64,000 nucleotides of DNA from positions 51,022,380 through 51,086,379 of the forward strand of contig CAMZMU010000062.1 in NCBI GenBank assembly GCA_947311845.1. The letters run 5' to 3'. Each line of letters opens with the position of its first letter. Within the stretch, counting starts at the first letter, position 1. Below the pieces are notes generated by a model. The model worked only from the letters and a program-made list of their open reading frames with translations. It ran no database searches and was not told where the DNA came from. Position numbers and translations under genes: made by a program. Below, one piece after another: positions 23,749-33,407 of the stretch. The stretch is from Poa pratensis. Taxonomy: Eukaryota > Streptophyta > Magnoliopsida > Poales > Poaceae.

Positions 23749-25342
23749 TCTCCTCCCCCTTCGATGACCAGCTCGTCCTCGAGCTGCTATGTGGCGTCCA
23801 CGGTTGCAAGCCCAGGAATCCCCATGCCGAAGATTTCTTGTAGTGCTCCATTGAAGACCAATTCGTCCTCAAGCTGCCCCTGTTGAAGTAGTTAGGGAAG
23901 TCAGAGTTGCTGTAGTCGAAGTCCATGCTGCCCCGCACCACTCTCACGTCCCATGCCATTACACCACCCTTTTTGAGCAGCTCGTCCTCGAGCTGCGGTG
24001 GTGGCCACGGCTGCAGTCCAAGGAGGCCCCAAACTGATGGCTGGACATGGCCGTCATCGTTGTGCAGCGCCTCTAATCTTGAAGGAGAACTCAGCAGTGC
24101 CCCCGCTTTTGAAAGTGGGAACTTCTCCCTTGATGACCAGATCAGCGGCAAATACGGCGGTGGTGAACCCCGTGGAGCCGCTGGCGAGTAAGTCGTCAGC
24201 ACCAACGATGAGTCCGCCATCAGCGCGGCCACCAAAACCTGATGCATCTCTTCTCCGATGCGGTCTCCCGACTTCACGCCTCCCCTGGACTTGCAGCTCG
24301 TCCTCGAGCTGCTAGGTGACCGTGCCGCTGGCGGTAATGGCGAGGAAGTTGCGCGCAGGAGCAACAGTGGCAGGGAAGTGGAAGGCGCTGGCACCGAGGG
24401 AGTCGGCGGACCTAGCGTCGAGTCCAACATGGCCGAGGAAGTCGGTGGCGCTGGCTCCGATGATGAGGAAGTCGACGGGGCTGGCGCCGAGTCCCGCATA
24501 ACTGCTGCCGAGGGAGTCAGACGCAGGGGCAGCGGTGGCAGGGAAGTCTGCGGCGCCAGTGCTGCGTCCAACCCCGTCTTGATTGTCTGGGGCGCCACCC
24601 TTGCAAAGATCCTGGGGAACGCAGCTTCCCTGCGATGCGTGTCATCCATTGGATGCACCCGAGAGAGATTCTCGAGAAAGTGCTTGGAGTACTCCGCCAC
24701 CGTGCCAGAGCGGCGTGTCGAGATCAGCTCGCCAAAGGGGTTGGCGCGTGTCGGCGGTCCGAAGTGATTGGAGATGAGAGTCTGGAACTCTCCCCAGGAC
24801 GGCCGCTGGCCCAGCTTTGCCTCGAGGTGTCCGTACCATAAGGCAGCGACGTCGGTGAGGTGGTAAGAGGCGAGCCACGTCTTGTCGGAATCCTGCGTCC
24901 GTTGACCGAGGAAGAACAGGTTGCAGCGGGTCAACCACGGCCGTGGGTCGCTCGCCCCGTCGTAGAGGGGAAAGTCGATCTTGTAGAGTCGCGGCGCACG
25001 ATCAGCCGGATCTGACAGGGGCGTCTCGTTGGCTTTGGACGTAGCCGCCGGCGACTGCATGAGCCCGAGGCCACCCAGCTGGGGCTTGCCCTTCCCTTCG
25101 AGTCGGAGGATGGCCAGATTCTGCGCGCGTTGTTGTTGCGATTGTTCGGCGAAATCGACCTGGAGCTTCTTGAGCGTCTCGGAGATGGACTTGAGGGTGG
25201 CGCGGTCCTCCGTACGTTCGTCCCTCGCGGCCTGATTGTCATCGGCGAGGCTGGTGAGGGTCGCGAGCACGGACTCATGATCCTCCTGTTGTTTGGTAAT
25301 GAGGTCGGCTAGGGTTTGCGGAGGTGGCGGCGGAGGCGCCAT
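23567..25342 (-). CDS. Gag-like protein of the nested non-autonomous element
   Basis: An open frame of about 591 codons from ATG at 25342. Residues 1-100 are Pro-rich then coiled-coil-like (ATLKSISETLKKLQVDF). Residues ~120-245 carry a Ty3/gypsy-type retrotransposon gag domain (FPLYDGASDPRPWL, ALWYGHLEAKLGQ, WGEFQTLISNHFG, LSRVHPMDD). Beyond about residue 250 the sequence is Pro/Ser-rich and includes repeated L-x-GLQPW/QLEDEL modules that look like duplicated remnants of a polyprotein tail. The frame ends inside the LTR. No zinc knuckle or pol domain. Probably only the first ~250 residues are a functional capsid. Confidence 0.7.
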   Translation of the reverse strand: MAPPPPPPQTLADLITKQQEDHESVLATLTSLADDNQAARDERTEDRATLKSISETLKKLQVDFAEQSQQQRAQNLAILRLEGKGKPQLGGLGLMQSPAATSKANETPLSDPADRAPRLYKIDFPLYDGASDPRPWLTRCNLFFLGQRTQDSDKTWLASYHLTDVAALWYGHLEAKLGQRPSWGEFQTLISNHFGPPTRANPFGELISTRRSGTVAEYSKHFLENLSRVHPMDDTHRREAAFPRIFARVAPQTIKTGLDAALAPQTSLPPLPLRLTPSAAVMRDSAPAPSTSSSSEPAPPTSSAMLDSTLGPPTPSVPAPSTSLPLLLLRATSSPLPPAARSPSSSRTSCKSRGGVKSGDRIGEEMHQVLVAALMADSSLVLTTYSPAAPRGSPPPYLPLIWSSREKFPLSKAGALLSSPSRLEALHNDDGHVQPSVWGLLGLQPWPPPQLEDELLKKGGVMAWDVRVVRGSMDFDYSNSDFPNYFNRGSLRTNWSSMEHYKKSSAWGFLGLQPWTPHSSSRTSWSSKGEEMSCPMTSSPGGRHTEDGLRIILLVIVRISVSLLVTKSIFRVGSIQLEIRSFLEDQVRPSI

Positions 25343-25380
25343 GGCAGCCGCCGGGATCGAAGATGAATCTGATACCAAGT

Positions 25381-25721
25381 TGTCACGTGCTTGGGTAACA
25401 AAGGGGATAAACATCGCCGGAAGAGGCCGGGCGGCGTCGGCTGGGTAGGGGATGAGATTTAGATCATAGATGAGAGAGATAGATCTACTAAAAGTAGATT
25501 GATATATTTCTTATCCTCCTGCGTTACAATGACCTCCCCTTATATAGAGGGTCTAACTTGGTCCTCAAGAAAGGACCTTATCTCTAACTGAATACTACCA
25601 ACTCTAAAGATAGACTTCGTTACTAACAGACTTACAGAGATCCTAACAATTACTAAAAGGATAATGCGGAGTCCATCCTCTGTGTGTCTCCCGCCAGGGC
25701 TGGAAGTCATGGGACATGACA
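25381..25721 (-). repeat. 5' LTR of the nested element
   Basis: Direct copy of 23408-23748. On the minus strand it contains a TATATAAGG segment (+ strand ccttatataga near 25540-25550) as a candidate promoter TATA. Confidence 0.93.
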
Positions 25722-26847
25722 GTGTGTAAATTGGACAAGTCACTCTATGGGTTGAAGCAAGCACCAAGAGCATGGTTCTCCAAGTTGAGCTCCAAGTTGC
25801 TAGCACTCGGTTTTACAGGTTCAAAAGCAGACACTTCATTGTTCATATACAATAAATCAGGTATCACCATATTTGTGCTTGTTTATGTCGATGACATCAT
25901 TGTTGCTAGTTCCAAAGTTGAGGCCACTGATGCATTAGTTAAGGATTTGAGTACATCCTTTGCACTAAAAGATTTGGGTGATTTACACTACTTCTTGGGT
26001 ATGGAGGTGAAGAAAACTAGCAATGGCTTGTGTCTAACCCAAGAAAAATATGCTTCGGATATACTTAAACGAGTGGGAATGTTTACATGTAAACCATCAC
26101 CTACACCTTTGTCTCCTTCGGAAAAACTTTCAGTTTCAGCAGGAGATGTACTTGATGCAGGAGATAGTACAAGATACAGAAGCATTGTGGGTGCACTTCA
26201 ATATTTAACACTCACGAGACCGGATATTGCCTTCTCAGTCAACAAGGTTTGTCAATTTCTTCATGCACCGACCACTGTACATTGGACTGCGGTCAAGAGA
26301 ATTTTGAGGTATATTAGAGGATCACTACAGTTGGGTATAACCTTTCAGCAATCTTCCTCCACACTTGTTAGTGCATTCTCGGATGCAGATTGGGCAGGTT
26401 GCATAGATGATAGAAGATCTACAGGTGGTTTTGCTGTTTATCTTGGACCAAATCTCATTTCATGGAGTGCAAGAAAACAGCCCACGGTCTCAAGATCAAG
26501 TACAGAAGCTGAATATAAGTCAGTGGCGAATGCAACAGCAGAAGTAATATGGGTTGAATCGTTGATGACTGAGTTAGGAATTAAGAGGCATCAAGTTTCT
26601 TGTTTGTGGTGTGACAATATGGGTGCCACATATCTTTCAGCAAATCCTATATTTCATGCAAGAACAAAACACATAGAGATTGACTTCCATTTTGTGCGAG
26701 AGAGAGTAGCACAAAAATTGCTTGACATAAGGTTTATTCCATCCAAGGATCAGGTGGCTGATGGCTTCACGAAAGCTTTGCCGCCTCGGCAGTTTGAAGA
26801 ATTCAGGTACAATCTCAATCTCAAGAAAGGTTGAGATTGAGGAGGGG

Positions 26848-27072
26848 TGTTAGAAAGGTTGTTAGACTAGCATACGTGTTGATCAAGATTGTAACAAACC
26901 GTATCATATCTATAAGATGCGGTGGTAGTTATTAGCGTGTGCGTTGTTATCCGATCTCAACAAGATTGAGATCGCCCCTCTGTAAACCCGAGGCATGTGC
27001 TGCCACTATTTAACACGAAGGCCACCCGAGACAAAGGGTATCGGCTTAACCTAAATACACCTAGAGTTTACA
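26848..27072 (+). repeat. 3' LTR of the copia element
   Basis: Direct copy of 19756-19980, preceded by the purine run gattgaggaggggtg and followed by the AAGAT target duplication. Confidence 0.95.
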
Positions 27073-27077
27073 AAGAT

Positions 27078-28233
27078 GACACATGAGAATCTGGAAAGGC
27101 TTAATTATATGTGCTTAGCACATAAGCTGATGGAGTTGTTGCTTGCATGCATGAGCATGACATGGATATGCATCAGTGGTGATGCAACTATGACCTCACT
27201 GTTCAAACCTTTGGGGGCTCATCCGACAAACAAAATCTGGGCGCAAATTAATTGACCTTACGCGTTGCTTAAGAATCAGTCATACTAACTGTGGCGGGGT
27301 ACTTAAGCGACCCGTCATAAGCTGCTTCCACGAAAGCTCCAGCCCAAACAATTAAACACGACGCACGGTAACTAATTAACCATGGATGACAGGACGATCA
27401 GCCTATTGTCATTTGATCATCCTATGTTTATATATGCTTGATGGTGTTCAATACAAGCTAGCATGGCAGCCTGTAAGCACCAATCGGGCCAGGTCAATGA
27501 AATCATGACAACGAGTTGATGCTGTTCAGTGGAGAGCCCCTAATTAAGTTTGAAGGAACAGATCATGGAAAAAAAGGAGAGTTTGATGTGAGTGATCGCC
27601 AACGCAAGTTCACACATATGAGCTGTGCTGTATGTAGCGTGTGCATACATACATGCTGATCTCAGTAGATGAGTACGTAGACAGCCAGCAACTGCTTATC
27701 TGCACAATCTTATTAGTTGCAACCGCATGGATTTGTGAGGCTAATATAAGTGGGGTGTTAGGTTTGGACTGGGATTTAGTTATGTAGCTCTTCATGCAAT
27801 GATGTGAACTGCCTTCATTTTTTGTGTGTGACAAAACATTGATTGGTTAGTACTGTGTCTGTATAGCCAGAATCTAGTAGCTGTTCAACGCGCTTTTCGT
27901 GCATAAATATACATCAGTACGTAATGACAAGTACCATTGGTTTGGGTGAGTCCAAATTGCATACATTTCCAAACTCTGGTTAGTCAAACATCCCTGTTTT
28001 TGGACTCCATCAGCTCATGACTCCATACATAATTGGTCGTTTTGAAAGGAATGGCTAACAAGGTATTCATCTTCGAGAACCTGCGAAAGGGATTTGTTAG
28101 AAATCTAGTCCCTCAGTTTTGAATTAGGGAATTGCTAACAAGTACTATTGAAGTAGTTTTTATTTGTGGGGTCTACTGAAGTACTTTTAAGTGCATTTCC
28201 TATCGTAAGGCAGGATGAATATTTTAGGGCTTA
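27078..28233. other. Intergenic, no gene supported
   Basis: AT-rich sequence with only short frames and no recognisable motif beyond A/T tracts. Confidence 0.4.
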
Positions 28234-29277
28234 GAGCATCTCTAGCAGATCCCGGATAAGCCCCCGGCCCGGAAAATTCTAGCCGATATGCGCGGTGGGC
28301 TGTTTTTCTGACCCGAACAGATATCGCATAACGGGCCGGCCTTGAAAAATATATTCGGGCCTCTGGATAAGCGGCAGCTCCGACGTTATATATTCGGTAC
28401 GGAGGGGCTTTTAGGGTCCCCCCCCCACATCCCTCCGCTGCGTTCTGTCTTCCTCTGCCGCTAGATTAGAAAATGCCACGCGAGTAATTACTCTCCCTCC
28501 GCCGCAAATCTCACGTCCGTGACATCGGAGAGATGGCCGACTCCTCCATGCGCGGCTCTGGGGGGCACGACGGGCGCGGTGGAGGCCATGGGCCTCTGAG
28601 CGAGGATGAGAAGGCCCGCCGCCGCCGCTCGGAGGCCTCGCGCAAGTGCGGCTCGTACCGAGGGTGCCGGTGGGAGCAGCTCGTCCCTAGGAGCAGCGCC
28701 ACTACCCCCCTCCTTGCATGTCACGGAGGCGGGTAGCTCCTGTGGCCGGAGGAGGACGAGGACACGTACGAGCTAACTCCATTGCCAGAGGGGGAAATCA
28801 TCGTCACTTGTGGAGGCAGAGGTTCTAGTGGCTGCAGCATGGATGTGCTGATGGAGGAACTGATGCCGGCCTTCAAGCGGACCGACGACGCCAACGACGA
28901 GCTCACAACCACCACGGCCACGGTGGAGGCAGACGCTCCCGGTGTTGCGGAACGCCTCCAAGCCGCGGTGGACGAGCACGAGCTCGCGTGGGCGGTGCGC
29001 ATGATCGTTGAGAAGGAGGAGCTCAGCTTTTAGTTTAGATTGGCTGAAGAAGAAGCAGATCATGTCCTCCTTTACTTTTAATTTTAGTATAGTTCTAGCA
29101 TCATTGTACTATGTAAAATCTCGCGCGAACTCTAGTTTTGATTTCAGTTTGAATATGCAATATCATTTCATGGATCTGGTCTGTACGAGCTCTCTTCGTA
29201 CCGGATAAAAGTTTTCGGGTTCACCCAATATGATATATTCGGTACGAAAATATAGGGGATCTGGTAGACACGTCCTC
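28234..29277 (+). mobile_element. Putative TIR DNA element carrying an ORF
   Basis: The left end (gagcatctctagcagatccc) is the imperfect inverse of the right end (ggggatctggtagacacgtcctc); 12 of 13 bases match over TCTAGCAGATCCC. A subterminal motif, atattcggtacg, occurs near both ends (about 28390 and 29235) in the same orientation. The interior is much more GC-rich than its surroundings and holds a 167-codon frame. I found no certain target duplication, so class and exact ends are uncertain. Confidence 0.5.
28533..29033 (+). pseudogene. ORF in the TIR element, interrupted by one in-frame TAG
   Basis: A single frame from ATG 28533 to TAG about 29033 (167 codons) is broken only by TAG at 28734-28736. 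The part before the stop is basic (PLSEDEKARRRRSEASRK, SYRGCRWEQLVPRSS). The part after is acidic (PEEDEDTYELTPLPEGE, ELMPAFKRTDDANDEL). I do not recognise the family. Continuity of frame and composition across the stop suggests a recently disabled element-borne or captured gene. Confidence 0.45.
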
Positions 29278-29439
29278 CTGTAGGCTATGATAATATGATT
29301 TTAGTTTTATTTTTTACTTCGAAACATACAAGAGGACAAGTTGGAAAATAATTATTGATTCAATTTGAAAACAGTATTTCTATAAGGGTATAGCTATCTA
29401 CGAGAACATCATCTCCCATCCAAAAGATTAGTCCGTCTC

Positions 29440-29530
29440 AATAAGACACGTAGGTCGACAAACCTAGGATTTGATCCCTAGTGGGCTGCGGTACAACCAC
29501 CATTCTAAACATCTAACCACATTGGTTCTC
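29440..29530 (-). mobile_element. tRNA-like SINE head
   Basis: The minus strand from about 29530 reads TGGTTAGATGTTTAGAATGG (A-box-like) followed by GGGATCAAATCC (B-box-like). Spacing is tRNA-like. The body may extend to about 29370; no target duplication was found. Confidence 0.35.
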
Positions 29531-30742
29531 CATTCTATTAACTATTTATAAACAGTGGAGTTAGAGTGTTACATAGATACACCACCAATAAGTACAGAAT
29601 ATGAGGATAAGCCGTATGTGCATATAATATTTCTTTCGAAGAACGACGAATACCAAATCTTGTTTTTAAGCTTTCCATTTCGAGAGCGGTCGTTTTGAGC
29701 CTGGGCTCCTCGGGCCTTGTCATTTTACAATAGTTTTTTAAAAAATCGAATATTCAGGAAACAAATCTTATCTTCACCAGTTTAGTTGGTTTGGAGCTTT
29801 GAACAACCTCACATGTTATTTATAGGTGGAGCTTTTTCATAAATAGATGTTTTTAATTGTGGGATGTGTAAAAAAGTGGTTCTATAATAGTGAACATTTT
29901 ATCTATTTTAGAACAATATTTTTTGGTGGCCCTCACATTAGCAAATTTCTTTGTGAGAAAATTACAGGTACGTACGGTTTGTATGTAGAAACCTTTTTTT
30001 AAGAGTTAAAATGTGTTTTTTTAATTTAAAAAACCAAAACCAGGATCCGAGAAGCCCATGCTCAACTAGCAACATTCCGTCCATTTCTCCTTTCAAGAAA
30101 TTTTTAAATATTTTGTAACTTTGTTTTGATTTTTGTTTCTTCTCCGAAACGGATATGCTTGCCTTCAATTAATAAAGAAGATGCACACACGTGTACACAC
30201 AACCCCAAAGACACCCAACACGAGTGTGACTTCTTAACACACGCCTACATGCATGCATAGAGAAAGAATGCACAAAGCTCTTACCGAAGCACATCCCACA
30301 TGTTCAAATGTGAGCAATGAACCCTGGTGGAAGAGGTGGTTCTCTTGTAGTATTTGTTGTCTGTGTACATCTGGAAATCAATTTTGGGGTCGACCTTGAG
30401 CCACCGCAGCTCCCTCGAAAAATAAAAATGAGACAAAGTCCAACGACAGGACAGAAACCGTCTCAACATACAAATCAAAACACCAAAGAACAAGGAGTGA
30501 GACAAGCAAGAAAAGAGCAAAACTGCTGTTAGTCCTTTGCTTCTACGGTCATAGATAGCGGTCTTAATTACAGACAAGGATGTACGTGGTTAATTAGTTT
30601 TCTCCTCCCACAACGTCACATGATTTGTGCAATAAACCAGCCTATTTTACCCGGTGTGATGACAACACACCTGTGGTTAGTTTTATTACTAGTTGCAATG
30701 TATAACTAATTAAGAGGGTGGGATGTGCAAGTGCAACAAGTA
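29531..30742. other. Intergenic, no gene supported
   Basis: AT-rich sequence with A/T tracts (29990-30150) and no recognisable gene. Confidence 0.4.
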
Positions 30743-30865
30743 CTCCCTCCGTTCCAATTTAATTTACTTGATATCCATCACATGTGGATGTATGTAGACA
30801 TGTTACATGTATAGATACATCCATATGTGATGGATAGCAAGTCAATTAAATTGGAACGGAGGGAG
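30743..30865. mobile_element. Stowaway MITE
   Basis: A 123-bp element with TIRs CTCCCTCCGTTCCAATTTAA / TTAAATTGGAACGGAGGGAG, flanked by TA on both sides (30741-30742, 30866-30867). It is almost a complete palindrome (atatccatcacatgtggatgt...acatccatatgtgatggat). This is the Tc1/mariner-derived Stowaway type, very common in grasses. Confidence 0.93.
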
Positions 30866-31530
30866 TAGTTTGCTTCCAGAGCTAGCTGGACTACCCAACC
30901 AAACCACTACGTATTATTCTACTATAATAACAAAAAAAAAGTGAATAAAGAATGGAGGCTTCCACACAGGTGATGACACATGCCGAGACGGTTGCAATCA
31001 GGGGTAGGAAGGAGCAGAAGCTTATGTAATCCAGAAGGAATTGCATGCATGCATGGCTCCCTCCTCCAACTCCAAAGAGAGGATTTCTTGCAATGGCATG
31101 AAAGTGCCCCTCTTAGGTCCATGTTCCCCCCATGTTCCTCCATCCTTATCATATCCTCCCCAACCACCCTGGTTTTCCTCCTTAAGTGTTTGCTTCTCTT
31201 GCAAGTTCTTCCAAGCAAATTTGGTACATGCAGCAGGGTGGTGTTGCAATCACTGGGATATGCTGCTGGCGAAATGACAGGAAATATGGTGACCAGGAGG
31301 AGAGAAGTACCCTTCCTATTATGAGGTCTCCAAAAGGCTTCAAGGGCAGTATATTTCCTAGGATGCATGAACATGGGAGTGGGAGTCGAAATGTTTCATC
31401 TTTTGGAGGCGAGATGATTGATGCATTAGAGGGAGCTCTCACGAATGATGAGTTCTAGTCCTGCATAGGACTTGGAATCAGAGCTCACCACCTGGAGAAC
31501 CCAACGTTGATATTATCTTAATAATAGGGA
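30866..31530. other. Intergenic; short frames only
   Basis: Overlapping frames on both strands at 30920-31460 have no recognisable domain and no splice-consistent extension. One plus-strand frame ends GEMIDALEGALTNDEF at 31458; it could be a gene remnant, but nothing supports an assignment. Confidence 0.3.
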
Positions 31531-31893
31531 ATCTGAGCCTTGGACTGTGAAAAAATTAGCACATTAGTTTGGTTTAATTTACTTAGACCAAGACTCATTG
31601 TGTAGTGCAGTAGAACCAGAATTTCCGGTCATGTACCATTTTTTTTTGTACTAAGTTTTTGACAGATATAAAAGTACCGCCATATCAAACCCCATTTAGC
31701 AACAAAAATCTTCAATATTTTAATTTGTAAAAATTGGCACGATCTTAACTAGAAAAACTGGTGCAATTTGGTAAAATGTTTTCAATCTTTCTAACGAAAC
31801 ATGATTGCCTGTATTTGTAACATACTTAGCTGCCATTCCACAATACGTACATCAAAAGTAACACAATGCATACATCAAAAGTATATTTTATGA
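31531..31893 (+). repeat. AT-rich direct repeat, left copy
   Basis: Shares an ordered series of blocks with 32988-33407: atctgagc, ttaattactta-accaagact, ttgtgtagtg, agtagaacca, cttcaatattttaatttgtaaaaa-tggcac, ttagctgccattccacaa, and agtatattttatg. Clearly diverged. Confidence 0.75.
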
Positions 31894-32020
31894 TTGTTCG
31901 AACAATACTGATTTGATATTATAGATGCTTATATTGCTTTATAAATATTTGGTAAAAAATTACAAAGTTTGACTTCGACCAAAGCTAATATGTAGAGTTG
32001 GACGCGGATTTCCTAACAAG

Positions 32021-32925
32021 GGTGATAGCTATGCATGCAGTTAGAATCGTCGGATGTATCCTAGTGATTCGTGCTACAGTTAACATCTGTTAGCCGCGCG
32101 CGTCCCGTTTCTGTTCAAGGCAACGAAAAGAAACCAGTAACGCACCCGTGCATCTCGGAAAAAAAAGGAAACGCGCCCCGTGGCCGGGTCCCACCGTCTC
32201 GACTCGAAAAATGCCGTGCCCATTGATCGCGGGGCGAGCTGGACCCAGCCTGTACGAGCAACAGGAGGCGCCTGGAGTCCTGGACGCGACAAGGCGATCC
32301 AAATCGAACGCCACCGGAGGAGCCGCGAGATGGTGGCGGAGATGCAGCTTGATTGCGGCGGCGGACCATCTCCAGCTCCGTGCGCGGTCTGGCCGAGCAG
32401 CTGCAGCCCGAGCTGGCGGCGGTGGGGATGAATCGGATATGGATGGACGCGGTCTACGCATAGGCTTGGAGAAGGATTGCGGGCGGCTGCAGCGGACGGG
32501 GCGACGGTGCGGGATCCTTTCGACGGCCGGACGGGAGCTGCTTCCGGGGGCGCGAGAAAAGGGGGCGCAGCCCCAGAGGTTGGTGTGGGGCGCGGGGGAG
32601 CAGGGGATGGCGGGCCAGCATCGGAGGCGGGTGTTTGATGCGGTGCTGCCGCGGGGGAGATGGTTGCGCTGGCCGGCGGCGCCCTACTGGATTCGGAGGA
32701 AGGAACCATGGACGACAGGGTGTGGACGAGAGGAGATGCGTTTGGGTCGGGGTGGAGGACGATGTGTGGACTGGTGGGGTGGGGTGCGGGGCAGGGCAGG
32801 GGGGATGTGGGGTGTTTTTTTGAATCGGAAGGGGAAAGACGGAGGAAACGGCGTTAACTCGATCGGTCGGTGGAAAATGCTCTATAGGGTGATTCAATGG
32901 CTGGATTAGGGTGCGTAGCTACCAC
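32021..32925. mobile_element. Putative TIR element, GC-rich, between the AT-rich repeats
   Basis: The left end GGTGATAGCTATGCA and the right end TGCGTAGCTACCACC are inverted copies (13 of 15 positions). The 905-bp interior is sharply GC-rich against AT-rich flanks and opens long frames on both strands (plus 32148-32909, minus 32709-32080). Neither frame has a recognisable domain; both look Arg/Gly/Pro-rich by composition. No identical target duplication was found. Confidence 0.4.
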
Positions 32926-32987
32926 CCATGTTATCCCACTATTTCCCATGTAGAGTTATTTGAAATGAAGCCCGTACTAGCTAGGGT

Positions 32988-33407
32988 ATCTGAGCTGGCT
33001 GTAATGTTGCACTCTGTAAAATTAACATATTAATTAGTTTTAATTACTTAAACCAAGACTCCTTGTGTAGTGTGGAGTAGAACCATAACATTTTGCCACG
33101 AACCATTTTTTGGTAAAAACAAATTCAGCATTTTTCGCCAGATATAATAGTACCACTTGCCAATGAAAAACTTCAGTATTTTAATTTGTAAAAACTGGCA
33201 CACTATTAACTAAAAAAGGACCACACATTGTGGTAAAATAATTTTAAAATGTTTAAATATGTTAATCAAACAAAACATGGTTAGGCGCACATATTTTTGG
33301 AAATAGTTAGCTGCCACTCCACAAATACATGCACGTATTTTGGAAATGGTAAAATAATCTAAAATATAGACCAAACGCATATTACGTCAAAAAGAGTATA
33401 TTTTATG
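32988..33407 (+). repeat. AT-rich direct repeat, right copy
   Basis: Partner of 31531-31893; same orientation and block order, with several indels. Confidence 0.75.

Larger units (their letters stand above)
23408..25721 (-). mobile_element. Non-autonomous gag-only LTR retrotransposon nested in copia
   Basis: 341-bp LTRs at 23408-23748 and 25381-25721 read as identical. They are flanked by a GTGTG duplication (23403-23407 and 25722-25726) cut into the copia RT. Orientation is minus: next to the right LTR the minus strand reads TTGGTATCAGATTC (primer-binding site), and next to the left LTR it reads CGAAGGGGGAGGAGA (polypurine tract). The interior encodes a gag-like protein only. There is no protease, RT or integrase, so mobility must depend on enzymes from another element. 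Confidence 0.9.
20016..26834 (+). pseudogene. Copia gag-pol polyprotein, split by the nested element
   Basis: The first part, 20016-23407, runs open from ATG. It has a gag domain with a Gly/Arg-rich linker and CCHC knuckle ([14 protein letters not shown]), an aspartic protease ([11 protein letters not shown]), a GAG-pre-integrase HHCC region ([10 protein letters not shown]), an integrase core with [16 protein letters not shown] and QTDWGGEY motifs, and the RT start ([22 protein letters not shown]). The second part continues from the target duplication at about 25722 to TGA 26834 with [11 protein letters not shown], the RT catalytic box [12 protein letters not shown] and RNase H (DADWAGC, STEAEY). 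The two parts are in the same reading frame once the insert is ignored, so the insertion is the only visible lesion. The element is therefore disabled by the insertion, not by decay. Confidence 0.9.
19756..27072 (+). mobile_element. Ty1/copia LTR retrotransposon, interrupted by a nested element
   Basis: 225-bp LTRs at 19756-19980 and 26848-27072 (TGTTAG...TTTACA) read as identical. They are flanked by the 5-bp duplication AAGAT (19751-19755 and 27073-27077). A primer-binding site TGGTATCAGAGC (initiator tRNA-Met type) follows the 5' LTR at 19981-19992, and a polypurine tract (ggaggggtg region) ends at the 3' LTR. Gene order gag-protease-integrase-RT-RNase H identifies copia. The coding region is split at 23407 by a 2.3-kb LTR element. 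Identical LTRs indicate a recent insertion. Confidence 0.95.

Noticed and set aside
31420..31445. gagggagctctcac resembling part of a miR159/319-type sequence
   Set aside because: The match is short and no foldback partner was seen nearby.
32080..32909. 253- and 209-codon frames on opposite strands
   Set aside because: Both owe their length to very high GC content inside a TIR-like element; neither has a recognisable domain, so no CDS was called.
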